Assembly (NCBI RefSeq): GCF_007743815.1
Contig: NZ_CP036265.1
Location: 2,622,823 to 2,686,822 of the forward strand
DNA: 64,000 bases
Direction: 5' to 3'
DNA from: Alienimonas californiensis
GTDB lineage: Bacteria > Planctomycetota > Planctomycetia > Planctomycetales > Planctomycetaceae
Within the stretch, counting starts at the first letter, position 1; every line of letters begins with the position of its first letter. The position numbers and the translations under genes were made by a program. The notes under the pieces are model-generated. The model saw nothing but the letters and a program-made list of their open reading frames with translations. It had not been told where the DNA came from and did no database searches. Shown piece after piece: positions 26,945-34,761 of this stretch.

Positions 26945-29900
26945 CGATGGCCGACGATCGACCGTTCGCCGACCCGCCCCCCGCGGCCACGACCGCTCCC
27001 CGGACCGCCCGGCCGGGGCGGGCGCCGGACGCACCGCCCGCCGTGCTGGCCGCGCTGGCCTCGTTGCGGATCACCGTCACGCTGTTGGGGCTCAGCCTGT
27101 TCCTCGTGCTGGCCGGCACGCTGGCCCAGGTGAACAGGGACATCTGGGACGTGGTGCACGGCTACTTCCGCTGCTGGTTCGCCTACGTTCCGCTCCGCGA
27201 TCTGCTGCCGCAAACCTGGTTCGGCCCCGGCACGCCGATGAACTGGGACGTGGACTCGATCCGCGGCGGCTTCTGGTTCCCGGGCGGCTGGACGCTGGGG
27301 CTGGGGCTGGCGATCAATCAGGTCGCCTCGATGCTTACCAAATTCAAGGTGAAGGCCTCCGGGACGACCCTGTGGGCCGGGCTGGCCGTGACGGCCATGG
27401 GGGCGGCGATCACCTGGGCGGTGGTGGTCTCCGGCATGAGCGGCGGGGCCACGCAGGACGTGCCGCTGCTAGGCTTCGCGGCGATGTGGAACCTGTTTCG
27501 CGTGTGCGTCGCCGCGGCGGGCATCGGGATGAGCGTCTGGACGCTGCGGTTGCTGGCCGACCCGGTCCGGCGGCGGGAGCCGGCCACGATCCTGATCGCC
27601 GCGGGGGCGGTCGGCGGGCTGGCGCTGGCCCTGTGGGCGCTGTTCCAGGGGGCGGTCTCCGACGGCAGCGCCCGGATCCTGTGGAACCTGATGAAGGCCA
27701 CCTTCGCGGCCGGCGTGCTGCTGGCCGGGTTGCTGCCGATCTTCGGCCGGCAGGGCGGCACCTTCCTACTGCACTGCGGCCTGTTGATGTTGCTCGGCAG
27801 CGAGTTCTACACCGGCGTCGTCGCCCGGCAGCCCACGCAGGAGGCGTCCATCTTCCTGCGGGAGGGCGACCGCGCGGATTACCTCACCGACGCCCGCAGC
27901 TTCGAACTGGCCCTGATCACGGAGACCCCCGAGGGCAACCGGCACGCGGTCGTCTCCGGCGACGAACTGCTCGCCGCCCTCAAGGAGGAACGCACGATCG
28001 ACGACCCGCGGCTGCCGCTGGCCGTCACGCCCGTGGAGTTGTTCGAGAACGCCCGGTCCGGCCGTCCGGCGGACGAGGACGCGCTCTCAGCCCTCGACGA
28101 CGCCCCCGGCGGCGATCCGGGCTACACGCTGGTCGAAGTGGCCAAGGGCGTGGGCGTGGGCGAGACCGCCTCCGCCCAGGACCGCCCCGGCGGCCTGTTC
28201 CGGCTGACGGGCAAGGACGGCGAGGTCCTCGGCGAGACGCTGCTGTGGACGGACAACGTCAGCCTGAGAAACCTGCTCGACCCGATCCCCGTGGTCGTGG
28301 AGACCGAGGACGGCCCCGTCCGCCTGCAACTGCGGTACACCCGCAAGTACCTGCCCTACACGGTCGGGTTGAGGGCGGTGCGGGCGGAGATGTACCCCGG
28401 CACCACCACGCCCCGCACCTACGAGAGCGACCTGGAGATCACGCCGATCCCGGGCCGGGCCGACGACGACGCCGGCGAACCGTTCGCGGCGTTCATCAAG
28501 ATGAACAACCCGCTGCGGTACAGTGGGCGGACTTTTTATCAGCAAAACTTCTATGGGGCTTGGCCCGGCGGACCGGCTTGGCAAGGCGGGCCGATCTCGC
28601 CGCCCCAGCCGGAGGGCACGGGCCTGCAGGTCGTCACGAACGACGGCTGGATGGTGCCCTACGTCGCCTGCATGGTGCTGGCCGTGGGGATGCTGGCCCA
28701 GTTCTGCATGAGCCTGGTCCGGTTCCTCGGCCGCCGCGGGCCGGTGACGGTCCCTGAGGCCGCGGCGGCGAACCGGGACGAACCGACCCCGGACCCGGCG
28801 GACGAACCGGGAACCGGCCGCTGGGGCTGGGTCTTCCCGGCGGTCGTGGTTCTCGTACTGGGCGGCTACGCGATGTCCAAGTGGCGGGCGCCGGAGCCGT
28901 ACGTGACAGCCGACAAAGCGGCGACGGCCGGCGTGGGCTTCGATCTGGACGCCTTCGGCAAGATCCCCGTGCTGCACAACGGGCGGGTCAAGCCGATCGA
29001 CACCGTCGCCCGGAACGCCTTGAAGGCCATCAACGGCAACAAGCAAACCTTCGACACCGCGACCAAAGCCACCCCGGCCCAAATCGCCGACGGGGCGGAC
29101 CCGGACCAGCCGGTCCTGACGAAGTCCCCCGCCCTCCGCTGGTTCCTCGATCTGATCGCCGACCCGCCGGCGATGGCGAACCACCGGGTGTTCCGCATCA
29201 CGAACCCGCAGGTCCTGAGCACCTTCGGTCTGAAGCCGCGGGAGGGGCTGACCTACGCCATCGGCGAGTTCCCCGACGACTTCTCCGCGACGCTCGGTCA
29301 GCGCATCGACGACATCCGCGGCCCCGAGGGGCAGGGCGAACCGAAGACCGCGGACGACCGGGCATTCGTGCAGCTCGCCCAGCAGTTGGGGGTGGTGAAC
29401 AGCCTGCTGATCTCCTTCGACCCGGAAGCCTCCGTCCCGCCGGGGGCCTCGCTGGCCGTTTACGCGCAGCGGTACGCCCGGCTGTGGGACGACGGCCAGG
29501 CTCCGCTGGCCGTGCCCCGCGGCCCGCGGTGGGAGACGCTGGCCCACGCGGACCTGCAGGAATCGACCGAGGCCGGGATGATGCCCGTGTTGAATCAGGC
29601 CGGGGTCTCCCCGGAGCGGTTCGTGAACCGGCTGGAACCGGGGTCGGAACCGATCCCCGGGTTGTCCGCGACGCTGACGCCCTCGGAGTTCGACGGCGAA
29701 GTCGACCCGGTCGTCGAGGCTTGGCGGGACCTGCGGACGGCGTGGAAAGACGACGAACCGCGGGCCTTCAACCTCGCCGTCAAACGGGTCCGGCAGCGCG
29801 TCGTCGAGGCCGACGAGGAACGCCGGGCGGAGTTCGACGTCGCCCGCTCCGATCCGCCGCTGGCGACGGGGGCGGTCTCCTTCGAAGCCTGGTTCAATCA

Positions 29901-30888
29901 CGCCGCCCCGCTGTGGTGGTGCTGGCTGCTGTACCTCGTGGCGACGGTGTTCACGCTCGTCGGCTGGGTGCTGGTGCCGGTCGGCTGGGGCGTGCCGCCG
30001 CGGCGGGCCGCGTTCTGGCTGATCCTGTTCACTTTCGCCGTCCACACCGTCGCGCTGGCGGGTCGCATCTACATCTCCGGCCGACCGCCGGTGACGAACC
30101 TCTACTCCTCGGCCGTGTTCATCGGCTGGGGGGCGGTGGGCCTGGGGATGCTGATCGAACGCCTGTACGGCTGGGGCGTGGGGAACGCGCTGGCCTGCGT
30201 CGGCGGGGTCGGCACGCTGCTGATCGCCCACTCGGAGCCGCTCTCCAAGGGCGACACCTTCACCGTGCTCCAGGCCGTGCTGGACACCCAGTTCTGGCTC
30301 GCCACCCACGTGGTGACGATCACGCTGGGCTACGCGGCGACGGGGGTGGCGGGGATTCTGGGCCTGTTCTACGTGCTCGGCGGGCTGTGCTCGCCGGCAC
30401 TGGCGACGGTCGTCGGCCGACCCGGCACGCGCTCCGCCGGGCAGGACCTCGGCCGGGCGCTGGCGGGGATGATCTACGGCGTGGTCTGCTTCGCCGCGCT
30501 GCTGAGCCTCGTCGGCACGATCCTCGGCGGCCTCTGGGCCGACGACAGCTGGGGCCGGTTCTGGGGCTGGGACCCGAAGGAGAACGGCGCCCTGATCATC
30601 GTGATCTGGAACGCCCTCGTCCTGCACGCCCGCTGGGGCAAGCTGGTGGGCGAGCGGGGCCTCGCGGTGCTGGCGATCGCTGGCAACCTCGCCGTCGCCT
30701 GGAGCTGGTTCGGCACGAACGAACTCGGCGTGGGCCTGCACAGCTACGGCTTCACCGAGGGCGTCCTGATGACGCTCCTCTGGGTCGCCGTTGTGCATCT
30801 GGCGATCATCGCCGCCGGCGCCGCGATCCCCCGGACGCTGTGGTGGAGCGAGAACGCCCGCAAGATCCGCGACGCCCGTCGGGTCTGA
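26941..30888 (+). CDS. Cytochrome c biogenesis protein, ResB-CcsA fusion
   Basis: System II cytochrome c synthase: exports haem and attaches it to CxxCH apocytochromes outside the membrane. 1315 aa from ATG 26941. The N-terminal half is ResB/CcsB-like (ASLRITVTLLGLSLFLVLAG, several TM helices, and a large external domain ending FAAFIKMNNPLRYSGRTFYQ). A middle region (IPVLHNGRVKPIDTVARNAL onward, about 670-1000) follows, then the CcsA core with the haem-binding tryptophan-rich motif WGRFWGWDPKENGALIIVIW near residue 1210. Such fusion is known in several phyla. It fits the haem-motif-bearing exported proteins encoded at 46319 and 48811. Confidence 0.9.
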   Translation: MTMADDRPFADPPPAATTAPRTARPGRAPDAPPAVLAALASLRITVTLLGLSLFLVLAGTLAQVNRDIWDVVHGYFRCWFAYVPLRDLLPQTWFGPGTPMNWDVDSIRGGFWFPGGWTLGLGLAINQVASMLTKFKVKASGTTLWAGLAVTAMGAAITWAVVVSGMSGGATQDVPLLGFAAMWNLFRVCVAAAGIGMSVWTLRLLADPVRRREPATILIAAGAVGGLALALWALFQGAVSDGSARILWNLMKATFAAGVLLAGLLPIFGRQGGTFLLHCGLLMLLGSEFYTGVVARQPTQEASIFLREGDRADYLTDARSFELALITETPEGNRHAVVSGDELLAALKEERTIDDPRLPLAVTPVELFENARSGRPADEDALSALDDAPGGDPGYTLVEVAKGVGVGETASAQDRPGGLFRLTGKDGEVLGETLLWTDNVSLRNLLDPIPVVVETEDGPVRLQLRYTRKYLPYTVGLRAVRAEMYPGTTTPRTYESDLEITPIPGRADDDAGEPFAAFIKMNNPLRYSGRTFYQQNFYGAWPGGPAWQGGPISPPQPEGTGLQVVTNDGWMVPYVACMVLAVGMLAQFCMSLVRFLGRRGPVTVPEAAAANRDEPTPDPADEPGTGRWGWVFPAVVVLVLGGYAMSKWRAPEPYVTADKAATAGVGFDLDAFGKIPVLHNGRVKPIDTVARNALKAINGNKQTFDTATKATPAQIADGADPDQPVLTKSPALRWFLDLIADPPAMANHRVFRITNPQVLSTFGLKPREGLTYAIGEFPDDFSATLGQRIDDIRGPEGQGEPKTADDRAFVQLAQQLGVVNSLLISFDPEASVPPGASLAVYAQRYARLWDDGQAPLAVPRGPRWETLAHADLQESTEAGMMPVLNQAGVSPERFVNRLEPGSEPIPGLSATLTPSEFDGEVDPVVEAWRDLRTAWKDDEPRAFNLAVKRVRQRVVEADEERRAEFDVARSDPPLATGAVSFEAWFNHAAPLWWCWLLYLVATVFTLVGWVLVPVGWGVPPRRAAFWLILFTFAVHTVALAGRIYISGRPPVTNLYSSAVFIGWGAVGLGMLIERLYGWGVGNALACVGGVGTLLIAHSEPLSKGDTFTVLQAVLDTQFWLATHVVTITLGYAATGVAGILGLFYVLGGLCSPALATVVGRPGTRSAGQDLGRALAGMIYGVVCFAALLSLVGTILGGLWADDSWGRFWGWDPKENGALIIVIWNALVLHARWGKLVGERGLAVLAIAGNLAVAWSWFGTNELGVGLHSYGFTEGVLMTLLWVAVVHLAIIAAGAAIPRTLWWSENARKIRDARRV

Positions 30889-30912
30889 CCGGCACCTTCG
30901 GAAGGGCGCATG

Positions 30913-30948
30913 CATAACGCCGAGGCCCCGCGGGGCCTCGGCGTTATG
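30913..30948. terminator. Perfect 36-bp palindrome (family R4)
   Basis: CATAACGCCGAGGCCCCG (30913-30930) directly followed by its exact complement (30931-30948), 24 bases after the ResB-CcsA stop codon. It is convergently placed towards the small basic gene at 30986. Very strong hairpin; probable bidirectional terminator, though no U-tract. Confidence 0.7.
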
Positions 30949-30985
30949 ACGTCGTCTTCAAGACAAAGTCTTCAAGCTCAGACGC

Positions 30986-31084
30986 TTAGGTCTTGATCGC
31001 CCGCCGCTTTTGCTTGCGGGCTTTGCTGCTGGCGGGGCGAGAGCCGTGGTGGGCTTTCTTGAGCTTGCGCTGGGTCTTGGCCAT
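30986..31084 (-). CDS. 32-residue highly basic protein
   Basis: Starts ATG 31084 (MAKTQRKLKKAHHGSRP) and ends with TAA at 30986-30988, giving 32 aa with 8 Lys, 5 Arg and 2 His and no acidic residue. The second half is SSKARKQKRRAIKT. Too small and basic for an enzyme. The composition resembles small ribosome-associated proteins (such as Thx/bTHX-type) or nucleic-acid-binding peptides; I do not recognise the family. No Shine-Dalgarno sequence is seen. Strong palindrome 30913-30948 lies 38 bases downstream and a copy of repeat R1 lies upstream. That an ATG-to-TAA frame keeps such a coherent composition supports a real gene. Confidence 0.65.
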   Translation of the reverse strand: MAKTQRKLKKAHHGSRPASSKARKQKRRAIKT

Positions 31085-31161
31085 GACGTGACAAGTCGAA
31101 TGCGGGGAGGCGGAGGGACAGTCTACGTCGGCTTCAACGATTCGTCACCTGCAAGACCATT

Positions 31162-31262
31162 TACCAGCCCGACGCGCAAGCGTCGACCGTGCGTTCACAG
31201 CGACGGAGGCGTGAATTACTGGCCTACGAGGCCGACGCCGACGCTTGCGCGTCGGGCTGGTA
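31162..31262. repeat. Dispersed inverted repeat, family R1 (intact copy)
   Basis: Arms 31162-31185 and 31239-31262 are perfect 24-base inverted repeats (core CCCGACGCGCAAGCGTCG) around a 53-base centre. This intact copy shows what the element at 2701-3780 looked like before the insertion sequence split it. It lies upstream of the 32-aa gene and 5 bases from the nrnA stop codon. Confidence 0.9.
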
Positions 31263-31267
31263 TCCCG

Positions 31268-32293
31268 TCAGCGGCAGCCGAGGGCGTGTTCGAAGGCGAG
31301 CCGGACGCGTTCGGCGGCGAGGTCCAGCGGGCCGGCGATCATCGCGCCGGAGGCCTGCCGGTGCCCGCCGCCGCCGAAGGAGGCGGCCAAAGCGCTCACG
31401 TCGCAGCCGCCGCGACTGCGAAACGACAACTTCACCCGGCCGTCCGGCTGTTCGACCGCGACGAAGGAGGCCTCCGTCCCGCCGACCCGCAGGCAGTCGT
31501 TGGCGAGCCCCTCGGTGTCCGGCGGGCGGCCGCCGGTGCTGGCGAATTCCGCGGCGCCGACGGTCGTGTAGGCCAGTCGGCCGTCGCAATCGATCCGCAT
31601 CCGCCGGCGGCCCTCACCGCTGAGCAGCAGGCTCTGGATTGACTGTTCTTCGTAGAGCTTGCGGTACAGCTCCGTCGGGTCCGCGCCGGCCTCCATCAGC
31701 CGGGCGGCCAGCCGCATCGTCGAGGGGCGGGTGTTGCTGTGTCGGAACCAGCCGGTGTCCGTGGCGATCGCGACGAACAGCGGGGTGATCGCCGCGGCCG
31801 GAAGCGGCAGGTCGAGGGCGTCGGCCATCTCCGCGACCATCGCCCCGGCGGCCTCGGCGGAGGTGTCGCGGAAAACATGGGCCCCGATCGCTTCGAGGTC
31901 GTCGCTGGCCTGATGGTGGTCGATTACCACCCGCGTCGCCCCGGTCCGTTGGAAAACCTTCGCCAACTCACCGAGCTGCACGAACGAAGAGGTGTCGACG
32001 ACCAGGTGCAGGTCGTGGTTCTCCACAAAATCCGCCCCGGCCGCGGCGCCGGTCTCGCGGCCGGCCCCCTGCCGCGGGAACGCGGCGATGCGGCCGTGCG
32101 GGTCGAGGAACGCCAGATTGTCCGGCGCCGCGGAGGGGTTCACGATGGAGACCGTTTTGCCCATCGCCTCCAGGATCGCGGCGAGGGCCAGTTCGCTGCC
32201 GAGGGCGTCGGCGTCCGGCCGGGCGTGGCTGGTCAGGGCCACGCGGTCCGCCGCGTCGAGAAGGGGGCGCAGCGGTTTCCAGTCGACGGGCAT
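31268..32293 (-). CDS. nrnA: DHH-family phosphoesterase, NrnA-like
   Basis: Bifunctional oligoribonuclease (nanoRNase) and pAp phosphatase in the family. 341 aa: N-terminal DHH domain with LTSHARPDADALGSELALA (H23, D27, D29), VVDTSSFVQLGEL, and the DHH box VVIDHHQASD; C-terminal DHHA1 domain ending in SFGGGGHRQASGAMI. All metal-binding landmarks are present. The start ATG is at 32293; ribF lies 8 bases upstream on the same strand, so probably an operon. Substrate preference cannot be read from the sequence. Confidence 0.9.
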   Translation of the reverse strand: MPVDWKPLRPLLDAADRVALTSHARPDADALGSELALAAILEAMGKTVSIVNPSAAPDNLAFLDPHGRIAAFPRQGAGRETGAAAGADFVENHDLHLVVDTSSFVQLGELAKVFQRTGATRVVIDHHQASDDLEAIGAHVFRDTSAEAAGAMVAEMADALDLPLPAAAITPLFVAIATDTGWFRHSNTRPSTMRLAARLMEAGADPTELYRKLYEEQSIQSLLLSGEGRRRMRIDCDGRLAYTTVGAAEFASTGGRPPDTEGLANDCLRVGGTEASFVAVEQPDGRVKLSFRSRGGCDVSALAASFGGGGHRQASGAMIAGPLDLAAERVRLAFEHALGCR

Positions 32294-32301
32294 ACGGGAT
32301 G

Positions 32302-33306
32302 TTAGCCCGATTCGCCCTGCGGTGCCGCCATGACGAGCTGACGAGTTTTCGCCACGTCGGCCCGCACCTGTCGTTTCAGTTCGTCCGCGTCGGCGAAGGC
32401 CCGCACGCCCCGGACCCGGTCCAGCAGCTCGACCGCCAGCCGCCGGCCGTAGAGGTCGCCTTGGAAGTCCAGCAGATGGGCCTCCGCGGTGGGCGGGCCG
32501 GCGTCGAACGTCGGCCGCGGACCAAGGTGCAGGGCCACCGGGTAGGTCACGCCGTCCACCGTCGTCCGTCCCGCGTACACGCCGGGGGCGGGGGGGAGCA
32601 CGTCCAGTTCCGAGAGGTTCGCCGTCGGGAATCCCAGCGTGCGGCCGCGGCCCTCGCCGGTCACCACGGTTCCGGCGAGGCGGTGCGGGCGACCGAGCAG
32701 CCGGTTCGCCGCCGTCAGTTCGCCCTCGGCGATCAGCGCCCGGATGCGGGAGGAGGAGACCGGGGCGTCGTCGATCGACACGGCGTCCACCGTTTCCACG
32801 GTCCAGCCGTGCGGTCGGCCCCAGCGGCGGAGGGTCGAAACGTCCCCCACCCGGTCCTTGCCGAAGCGGAAGTCACCGCCCTCCACCACGCCGACGGCCC
32901 CGAAGGCGCCCAGCAGCACGCGCTCGAAGAACTGCCCGGCGCTGTGGGCCAGCAGGTTCCGATCGACCGGCAACCGCACCACCGCGTCGGCCCCGCCGGC
33001 CCGCAGCAGCTCGGCCCGGCGATCGTGGGTGGTCAGCAGGGCCGGGGCGAACTCCGGCCGCAGCACCGCGACGGGGTGCGGATCGAAGGTGACGGCGACC
33101 GCCGGCACGCCGCGCTTCGTCGCCAGCCGCTTCAGTTCGGAGAGAATCGCCGCGTGGCCGCGGTGGACGCCGTCGAAGTTGCCGACGCTCAGCAGCCCGC
33201 CGCGGGCCTCGGGCGGGACGGCGATCGTCCAATCGGCCGGCGCGCCGCCGTTCGCGTCTTTGTTTCCCGAACGCTCCGGGTCCGCGGATGCGTCGGCGCG
33301 GGCCAT
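32302..33306 (-). CDS. ribF: Bifunctional riboflavin kinase / FAD synthetase
   Basis: Converts riboflavin to FMN then FAD. 334 aa from ATG 33306. N-terminal adenylyltransferase: LSVGNFDGVHRGHAAILSEL, AVTFDPHPVAVL, and the family's VSSSRIRALIAEGELTAANR. C-terminal riboflavin kinase: HRLAGTVVTGEGRGRTLGFP with TAN, then GVYAGRTTVDG. The frame continues to ATG 33393, only 9 bases from the divergent gene at 33403. I prefer 33306 because it leaves 96 bp for promoters. nrnA follows closely downstream. Confidence 0.92.
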   Translation of the reverse strand: MARADASADPERSGNKDANGGAPADWTIAVPPEARGGLLSVGNFDGVHRGHAAILSELKRLATKRGVPAVAVTFDPHPVAVLRPEFAPALLTTHDRRAELLRAGGADAVVRLPVDRNLLAHSAGQFFERVLLGAFGAVGVVEGGDFRFGKDRVGDVSTLRRWGRPHGWTVETVDAVSIDDAPVSSSRIRALIAEGELTAANRLLGRPHRLAGTVVTGEGRGRTLGFPTANLSELDVLPPAPGVYAGRTTVDGVTYPVALHLGPRPTFDAGPPTAEAHLLDFQGDLYGRRLAVELLDRVRGVRAFADADELKRQVRADVAKTRQLVMAAPQGESG

Positions 33307-33402
33307 GCGGGAAACGGACGGGCGGAACGGGGCGGCGCCGGGGGCGAACGACGCCGGGCGGCGGTTGTGGCGGAAATCGGGGGGTCGCATCATAGCGGAA
33401 CC

Positions 33403-33969
33403 ATGTCCGATTCGACCCCGCCCGCCGATCAGTTGTTCCTCGCGCTGCTGGAGACCGCCCCGCCGACGGTCGCGGGGTTCGTCCGGCCGATCCTGCCGCC
33501 GGAGGGTTCGGGCGAATCCCTCGGCGACCGCGTCGGCGAGACGACCCCGGAGGGCGAGGCGATCCTGCCACGGCTCCGCGAAACGCCCGGCGACCGCCTG
33601 CTGCCGGAGCGGCCCGGCAAACCGGCGGAGCTAGTGAAGGCGGGCCTGCTGCTGCTTCACGGGGACCTCGACGCGTCGCATCGGATCTCCCAGGCGTACG
33701 AGGGCGACCGCGACGCCGACGCCTGGCACGCCCTGATGCACCGGCTCGAAGGCGACTACGGCAACAGCGGGTACTGGTGGCGGCGGGTCGGCGCGCACCC
33801 GATCTTCGCGGACCTCGCCCAATTGGTCGGCGAACCGGCGTGGGACCCGCAGGAGTTCACCGACCGCCTCCGCCGCGCGCTGCGGGGCGGGGACGAGGCG
33901 GAACGGGCGGCGGTGCGATCCGTGCAGGCGGCGGAGTTCGCCCTGCTGTTGCAACATTGCGAACGATGA
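33403..33969 (+). CDS. Conserved hypothetical protein
   Basis: 188 aa, soluble, no signal peptide. Contains ASHRISQAYEGDRDADAWHA then LMHRLEGDYGNSGYWWRRVG and AHPIFADLAQLVG. This His/Arg/Trp-rich centre looks like a conserved site, and I have the impression of similar hypotheticals in other phyla. No catalytic family can be named. Divergent from ribF. A likely promoter for the downstream tatA starts 24 bases after its stop. Confidence 0.75.
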   Translation: MSDSTPPADQLFLALLETAPPTVAGFVRPILPPEGSGESLGDRVGETTPEGEAILPRLRETPGDRLLPERPGKPAELVKAGLLLLHGDLDASHRISQAYEGDRDADAWHALMHRLEGDYGNSGYWWRRVGAHPIFADLAQLVGEPAWDPQEFTDRLRRALRGGDEAERAAVRSVQAAEFALLLQHCER

Positions 33970-33992
33970 CAGGCGCTTCCGGCGGCGGACCC

Positions 33993-34022
33993 TTCACCCG
34001 GGGCGGTCGGGGGGAGTAGAAT
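33993..34022 (+). promoter_or_regulatory. Candidate sigma-70-type promoter for tatA
   Basis: TTCACC (33993-33998), 18-base spacer, TAGAAT (34017-34022), 44 bases before the first tatA start. Four of six and five of six consensus matches. Planctomycete promoter consensus is poorly defined, so this is tentative. Confidence 0.35.
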
Positions 34023-34066
34023 GCTCGTCCCGCCCCGTCCGCGTCCCGCTCGCGAATCCTCCCGCC

Positions 34067-34291
34067 ATGTTCCCGCCCCCCCTCGCCTTCGGCATGCCCG
34101 GTCTGCCGGAGATGGCGATTTTCGCCGTCATCGTGCTGGTGTTGTTCGGCAAGCGGTTGCCCGGGGCGATGCGGTCGCTGGGCCAGAGCGTCGGCGCCCT
34201 GAAGCAGGGCCTGAACGAGAGCGAGGCCCTGGACGACGAACCGGCCCCGCCGGCCGTCAAGCCCACCACCAAGACCCCCACCGCCGCCTGA
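34067..34291 (+). CDS. tatA: Twin-arginine translocase subunit TatA/E (first copy)
   Basis: Pore-forming component of the Tat system, which exports folded proteins with RR signals. 74 aa: one N-terminal TM helix (MAIFAVIVLVLFG), the hinge FGKRLPGAMRSLG, then an amphipathic helix and an acidic, Pro/Thr-rich tail. No tatC in the window. A second paralogue follows after 75 bp. The exported DUF1501 protein at 44818 has an RR-F signal and is a plausible Tat client. Confidence 0.88.
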   Translation: MFPPPLAFGMPGLPEMAIFAVIVLVLFGKRLPGAMRSLGQSVGALKQGLNESEALDDEPAPPAVKPTTKTPTAA

Positions 34292-34366
34292 TTCGTTAGG
34301 CGACCCCGGTCTCGTTTTGCGATTCCGGCCCCGCGTTCCACCAGATTCCAGACAGCGAGAAGTTCG

Positions 34367-34675
34367 ATGCCATTTTTCGGCGGGGGTATCGGCGCCCCGG
34401 AGCTGCTGATTTTCGGCACGATCGCCCTGCTGCTGTTCGGCAAGCGCCTGCCGGAGGTGGCCCGCAGCCTCGGCCAGGGCGTCGGTCAGTTCAAGAAGGG
34501 GCTGAGCGGCCTGCAGGAGGAGTTCAATAAGGCCTCCGAGCCGCCGCCGAAGAAGAAGCCGGAACCGGCCGCGATCGCCGCGACCGCGGACGATGACCGC
34601 GAAGAGTGGTCCGCCCCCGCGTTCAGTCCCCCGCCCGCCGAGGCGGCGACCGAGAAACAGCCGGAGCACGTGTGA
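34367..34675 (+). CDS. tatA: Twin-arginine translocase subunit TatA/E (second copy)
   Basis: 102 aa paralogue of the preceding gene: LLIFGTIALLLFGKRLPEVARSLGQGVGQFKKGL, the typical helix-hinge-amphipathic pattern (identical FGKRLP hinge), followed by a longer Lys/Pro then acidic tail. Whether it is TatA, TatB or TatE cannot be decided; TatB usually has Glu in the TM helix, not seen here. The tandem pair likely arose by duplication and is probably co-transcribed. Confidence 0.88.
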   Translation: MPFFGGGIGAPELLIFGTIALLLFGKRLPEVARSLGQGVGQFKKGLSGLQEEFNKASEPPPKKKPEPAAIAATADDDREEWSAPAFSPPPAEAATEKQPEHV

Positions 34676-34714
34676 CGCGGCCCTGGCGCCCGCTTCCCCG
34701 CCGATCGAACCTCA

Positions 34715-34745
34715 TAACGCCGAGGCCCCACGGGGCGTCGGCGTT
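34715..34745. terminator. Imperfect R4 hairpin
   Basis: AACGCCGAGGCCCC (34715-34728) pairs with GGCGTCGGCGTT (34733/34-34745) with a mismatch in the middle, 40 bases after the second tatA stop and 17 bases before the next start. A degenerate version of the palindromes at 20241 and 30913. Possible tatA terminator or attenuator for the next gene. Confidence 0.5.
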
Positions 34746-34761
34746 ACGCGTGTGAAAGCCC

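Noticed and set aside
28087..30915. Minus-strand frame of 942 codons
   Set aside because: Antisense to the ResB-CcsA fusion, same shadow composition, no domains.
30913..31084. tRNA or other structured RNA gene in this region
   Set aside because: The palindrome is a simple hairpin without tRNA arms. The following bases are better explained by the 32-codon frame.
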